Shown in pieces: positions 6,349 to 8,350 of a stretch of 8,350 bases of DNA. The notes below the pieces were generated by a model. The model searched no databases and was not told the DNA's origin. It saw only the letters and a program-made list of their open reading frames with translations. Position 1 is the stretch's first letter. The number at the start of each line of letters is the position of its first letter. The position numbers and the translations under genes were made by a program. This DNA is from Campylobacterota bacterium (lineage in GTDB: Bacteria > Campylobacterota > Campylobacteria > Campylobacterales > Sulfurovaceae): positions 1-8,350 of the forward strand of contig WFMX01000064.1 in assembly GCA_015488875.1 (NCBI GenBank). Direction: 5' to 3'.

Positions 6349-6427
6349 ACATAGTAATTGTTGACCTAGACTGAAACATAAGTTGTAGTCGAACGATCCC
6401 ACTCCACTTCGTTACGCAAATGAGCTA

Positions 6428-6439
6428 CTTGTCGACAAG
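6428..6439. other. 12-bp perfect palindrome in the convergent gap
   Basis: CTTGTCGACAAG is a perfect palindrome 27 bases beyond the murF stop. As RNA it would form only a 4-bp stem with a tetraloop; as DNA it could be a dimer-binding site. Apart from this and the repeat hairpin, the gap 6287-6466 shows nothing else convincing: no intrinsic terminator with a T-run on either strand. Confidence 0.35.
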
Positions 6440-6466
6440 CTAGAGTGCAGCAAACCATATATCATC

Positions 6467-7882
6467 TCATATAAAACTCGGTGCATCATTGGCAAATAGT
6501 ATCAAGTCACCTGCCATTGTCTCTGTGACTAGCATCTCTTCCATCTTATCTTTCGAGCTTAGTTTTTTGAGTTTGGCTGGGTCTACATACTCTTTGAAGA
6601 TATGGTAATTGAGATCACCTGTGGCTATGACCAAATCAAATATCTCATTTATTTTTACTGCTACCTCTTCATTGAGTTCATCATCTACTTCCACTAGACC
6701 AGGGGTGATGACGACCTTTCTACCGCTATATGTAGATACCAAATCAAAAGATGCCATCATACCATCTATGTTGCCATTGAAGCTATCATCTAGTATCACT
6801 TTGCCACCTGCATCTATGCGTTGGAGTCTATGGGCTACAGGCTCAAGTGTAGCTAGCCTATCTTTGATCTCATCATCGCTAAGCCCCATTGCCTTGGCTA
6901 CTTTGATAGCAGCCGCTATATTCATGGCGTTGAATGAGCCCAATATATTGGCACTATATCTCACTCCATCTAGTGTGAAGATCGTATCTTCCAAAGTCGC
7001 TTTGATATCTTTGATATCTTGACCAAACATATGTATGTTATCAGTGGGCTTGATCTTTGCACTCATGTCCACCCATGCCTCTTTGAGCCTACTGCTTTGG
7101 AGTATCTCCATCTTTGTATTGCGGATATTTTCTAGTGTACGAAAATACTCTATGTGTGCTGGTCCTATCTTGCCCACTACTGCATAGTGCGGATTGGTTA
7201 GAGTAGATATCTCTGCTATGTCTCCCTCGGCTCTTGCTCCCATCTCCACTACATAGACCTCGGTATCATTTGGCAAATCTTCGTTGATATCTTTGATGAC
7301 ACCACCTAGGGTATTGACAGATCTAGGAGTAGCATATACCTTATATTTATCGCCCAATATATGTGCTATGAAGTTCTTGATACTTGTCTTGCCATAGCTT
7401 GCGGTCACTCCTACTACTATCATATCATCCATAGAGTCCAATCTATCTTCTGCTCTAGTCTTAAAACCATTAAATAGCATCTTTTCTATCATCATAGAGG
7501 TAAAATATGCTAGCATTATAGGTATAAATATAGATGTAAAGTTGAGTGCGAATAGTACAAATATAGCAAACAGATAAAGAGCAGCGAAAAATCTCTTGAC
7601 CCTACCTGTAAAGACTAGCTTTTTATCTAGTCCTTTGACCCAATAGATAAATAAAAACAGATACAAAAGCACAATCGCAAATCCATACTTGCCATCGCTC
7701 AAAGCCATCAAAAGCTCATAGAGTACAAAAGGTATCAAGAAATATACAAAATGCCACCATGTCTTGGTGTGGTGAAATACAACTCTCTCTAGCTTATAGC
7801 TATACCACTGCATATTTGTGATAAAGTAGTATCCTATCATACCTACAAATATAAAATATGCCACTATATTGATATACACCAT
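6467..7882 (-). CDS. murF: UDP-N-acetylmuramoyl-tripeptide--D-Ala-D-Ala ligase with membrane N-terminus
   Basis: MurF adds the D-Ala-D-Ala dipeptide to the UDP-MurNAc-tripeptide in the last cytoplasmic step of peptidoglycan precursor synthesis. The 471 residues split in two. Residues about 1-135 are strongly hydrophobic with four or five predicted membrane helices (near 4-21, 45-61, 66-82 and 99-127). Residues 155-471 are the Mur ligase: P-loop GVTASYGKTS (158-167), VVEMGA with Glu213, KIGPAHIEYF (238-247), HRLQRI (351-356), DDSFNGN (365-371), and a closing ANDAPSFI. The usual soluble MurF N-domain is missing, replaced by the membrane part, an arrangement I recall for Campylobacter MurF. ATG at 7882 is preceded by a perfect AAGGAG at 7891-7896; the upstream in-frame TTG at 7900 would precede that site. 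It starts 2 bases after the hydrolase stop, so the pair is coupled. Confidence 0.88.
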   Translation of the reverse strand: MVYINIVAYFIFVGMIGYYFITNMQWYSYKLERVVFHHTKTWWHFVYFLIPFVLYELLMALSDGKYGFAIVLLYLFLFIYWVKGLDKKLVFTGRVKRFFAALYLFAIFVLFALNFTSIFIPIMLAYFTSMMIEKMLFNGFKTRAEDRLDSMDDMIVVGVTASYGKTSIKNFIAHILGDKYKVYATPRSVNTLGGVIKDINEDLPNDTEVYVVEMGARAEGDIAEISTLTNPHYAVVGKIGPAHIEYFRTLENIRNTKMEILQSSRLKEAWVDMSAKIKPTDNIHMFGQDIKDIKATLEDTIFTLDGVRYSANILGSFNAMNIAAAIKVAKAMGLSDDEIKDRLATLEPVAHRLQRIDAGGKVILDDSFNGNIDGMMASFDLVSTYSGRKVVITPGLVEVDDELNEEVAVKINEIFDLVIATGDLNYHIFKEYVDPAKLKKLSSKDKMEEMLVTETMAGDLILFANDAPSFI

Positions 7883-7884
7883 CT

Positions 7885-8350
7885 CTACTGCTCCTTGCAA
7901 TTATCTAAAATTTTTTCTGCTATAAAGTCACTATGTTTCAAGAAAAAGAAGTGATCCCCCTCTAGTGGATAAAACTTACTGCCCTCTATAATGCTCGATA
8001 TCTTCTCCCCTGACCACAAAGGTGTCGCTGTATCACTCTCGCCCCAAAATAGTAGTGCATCACCATCTACTTTGGAGAAGTTCTCTTCAAACTCTTCATT
8101 GACTACATTTTTAAATGTCTCATACATATTTGCACTCATTCCCTTGGCATCATCGCTTATAAATAGCTGACGCATTTTAGATAATCCCAATGGTTTGAGT
8201 GCCTTAAATAGTGCTATTTTCACTCTCACTACCAACTCTTTGGGTACTAATATACCAGATGATGAGAGAAGTACAAGCGTGGGAGGATCGAGAAGTGTAG
8301 AGACTTTGCCACCAAACGAGTGACCCATCACCACATCAATTTCTACTCCC
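7885..8350 (-). CDS. Alpha/beta-hydrolase, 5' end beyond the window
   Basis: The reading frame is open to the right edge, so the start is outside the window and about 155 C-terminal residues are seen. The nucleophile elbow is GHSFGG (Ser codon 8317-8319). A likely acid lies in LLFWGESDTATP, and the catalytic His in LEGDHFFF, in the order of the alpha/beta-hydrolase fold. The substrate cannot be told. An internal GTG at 8334 begins only just before the elbow and cannot be the true start, because the preceding strand (VEIDVV) is in frame. Its 3' end holds the ribosome site of murF. From memory C. jejuni also places a putative hydrolase directly upstream of murF, with ddl nearby, so ddl may lie just beyond the edge; the hydrolase may be linked to cell-wall metabolism, but that is inference. 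Confidence 0.85.
   Translation of the reverse strand, partial: GVEIDVVMGHSFGGKVSTLLDPPTLVLLSSSGILVPKELVVRVKIALFKALKPLGLSKMRQLFISDDAKGMSANMYETFKNVVNEEFEENFSKVDGDALLFWGESDTATPLWSGEKISSIIEGSKFYPLEGDHFFFLKHSDFIAEKILDNCKEQ

Noticed and set aside
6288..6374. 28-codon frame starting ATG right after the kinase gene
   Set aside because: It has no ribosome site and runs through the dispersed repeat hairpin, so the open frame is likely incidental.
6609..7022. 137-codon plus-strand open frame
   Set aside because: It lies wholly antisense within murF, has low-complexity Ser/Leu composition and no ribosome site; murF has clear ligase motifs.
7883..7900. Upstream TTG start for murF
   Set aside because: The perfect AAGGAG site lies after this TTG and serves ATG at 7882.

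Overview
The window looks like chromosomal DNA from a free-living Campylobacterota (Sulfurovum/Sulfurimonas-like). The evidence is an AT-rich composition with heavy use of CTA, ATA and AGA codons, promoters with a clear TATAAT box and no good -35 box, AAGGA-type ribosome sites, a MurF with a membrane-spanning N-terminus as I recall from Campylobacter, and a compact HAMP-less sensor kinase. This is inference from sequence character; no rRNA marker is present.

Layout, left to right. (1) Positions 1-169 hold no convincing gene, but are rich in inverted repeats and carry one copy (123-158) of a dispersed repeat. (2) 170-1459, minus strand: a U32-family protein of the TrhP/YegQ tRNA-hydroxylation type with a forced TTG start. 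(3) 1460-1662: a divergent promoter region. (4) 1663-3883, plus strand: a two-gene operon of a cytoplasmic leucine-rich-repeat protein followed one base later by a long coiled-coil protein with a J-domain-like core (HPD motif) in its middle. (5) 4093-6286, plus strand: a small secreted protein built from a duplicated 29-residue unit, each ending in a GKCN cysteine motif. A perfect 11-bp hairpin follows, then an OmpR-type response regulator and its overlapping sensor kinase. (6) 6287-6466: a convergent gap with a second copy of the dispersed repeat, here folded into a long hairpin. (7) 6467-8350, minus strand: murF preceded by the 3' part of an alpha/beta-hydrolase gene that runs off the right edge.

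How the genes may work together. The hydrolase and murF are probably co-transcribed in a peptidoglycan-precursor neighbourhood. The response regulator and kinase form one two-component system; its position just behind the small secreted cysteine protein makes that protein a natural candidate target or partner, but nothing here proves it. The LRR and J-like genes are translationally coupled and probably act together. A repeat scaffold paired with a possible Hsp70-recruiting protein is the best candidate for an undescribed system in this window. No tRNA, rRNA, CRISPR array, transposase or phage gene was seen. No gene-free stretch exceeds about 210 bases.
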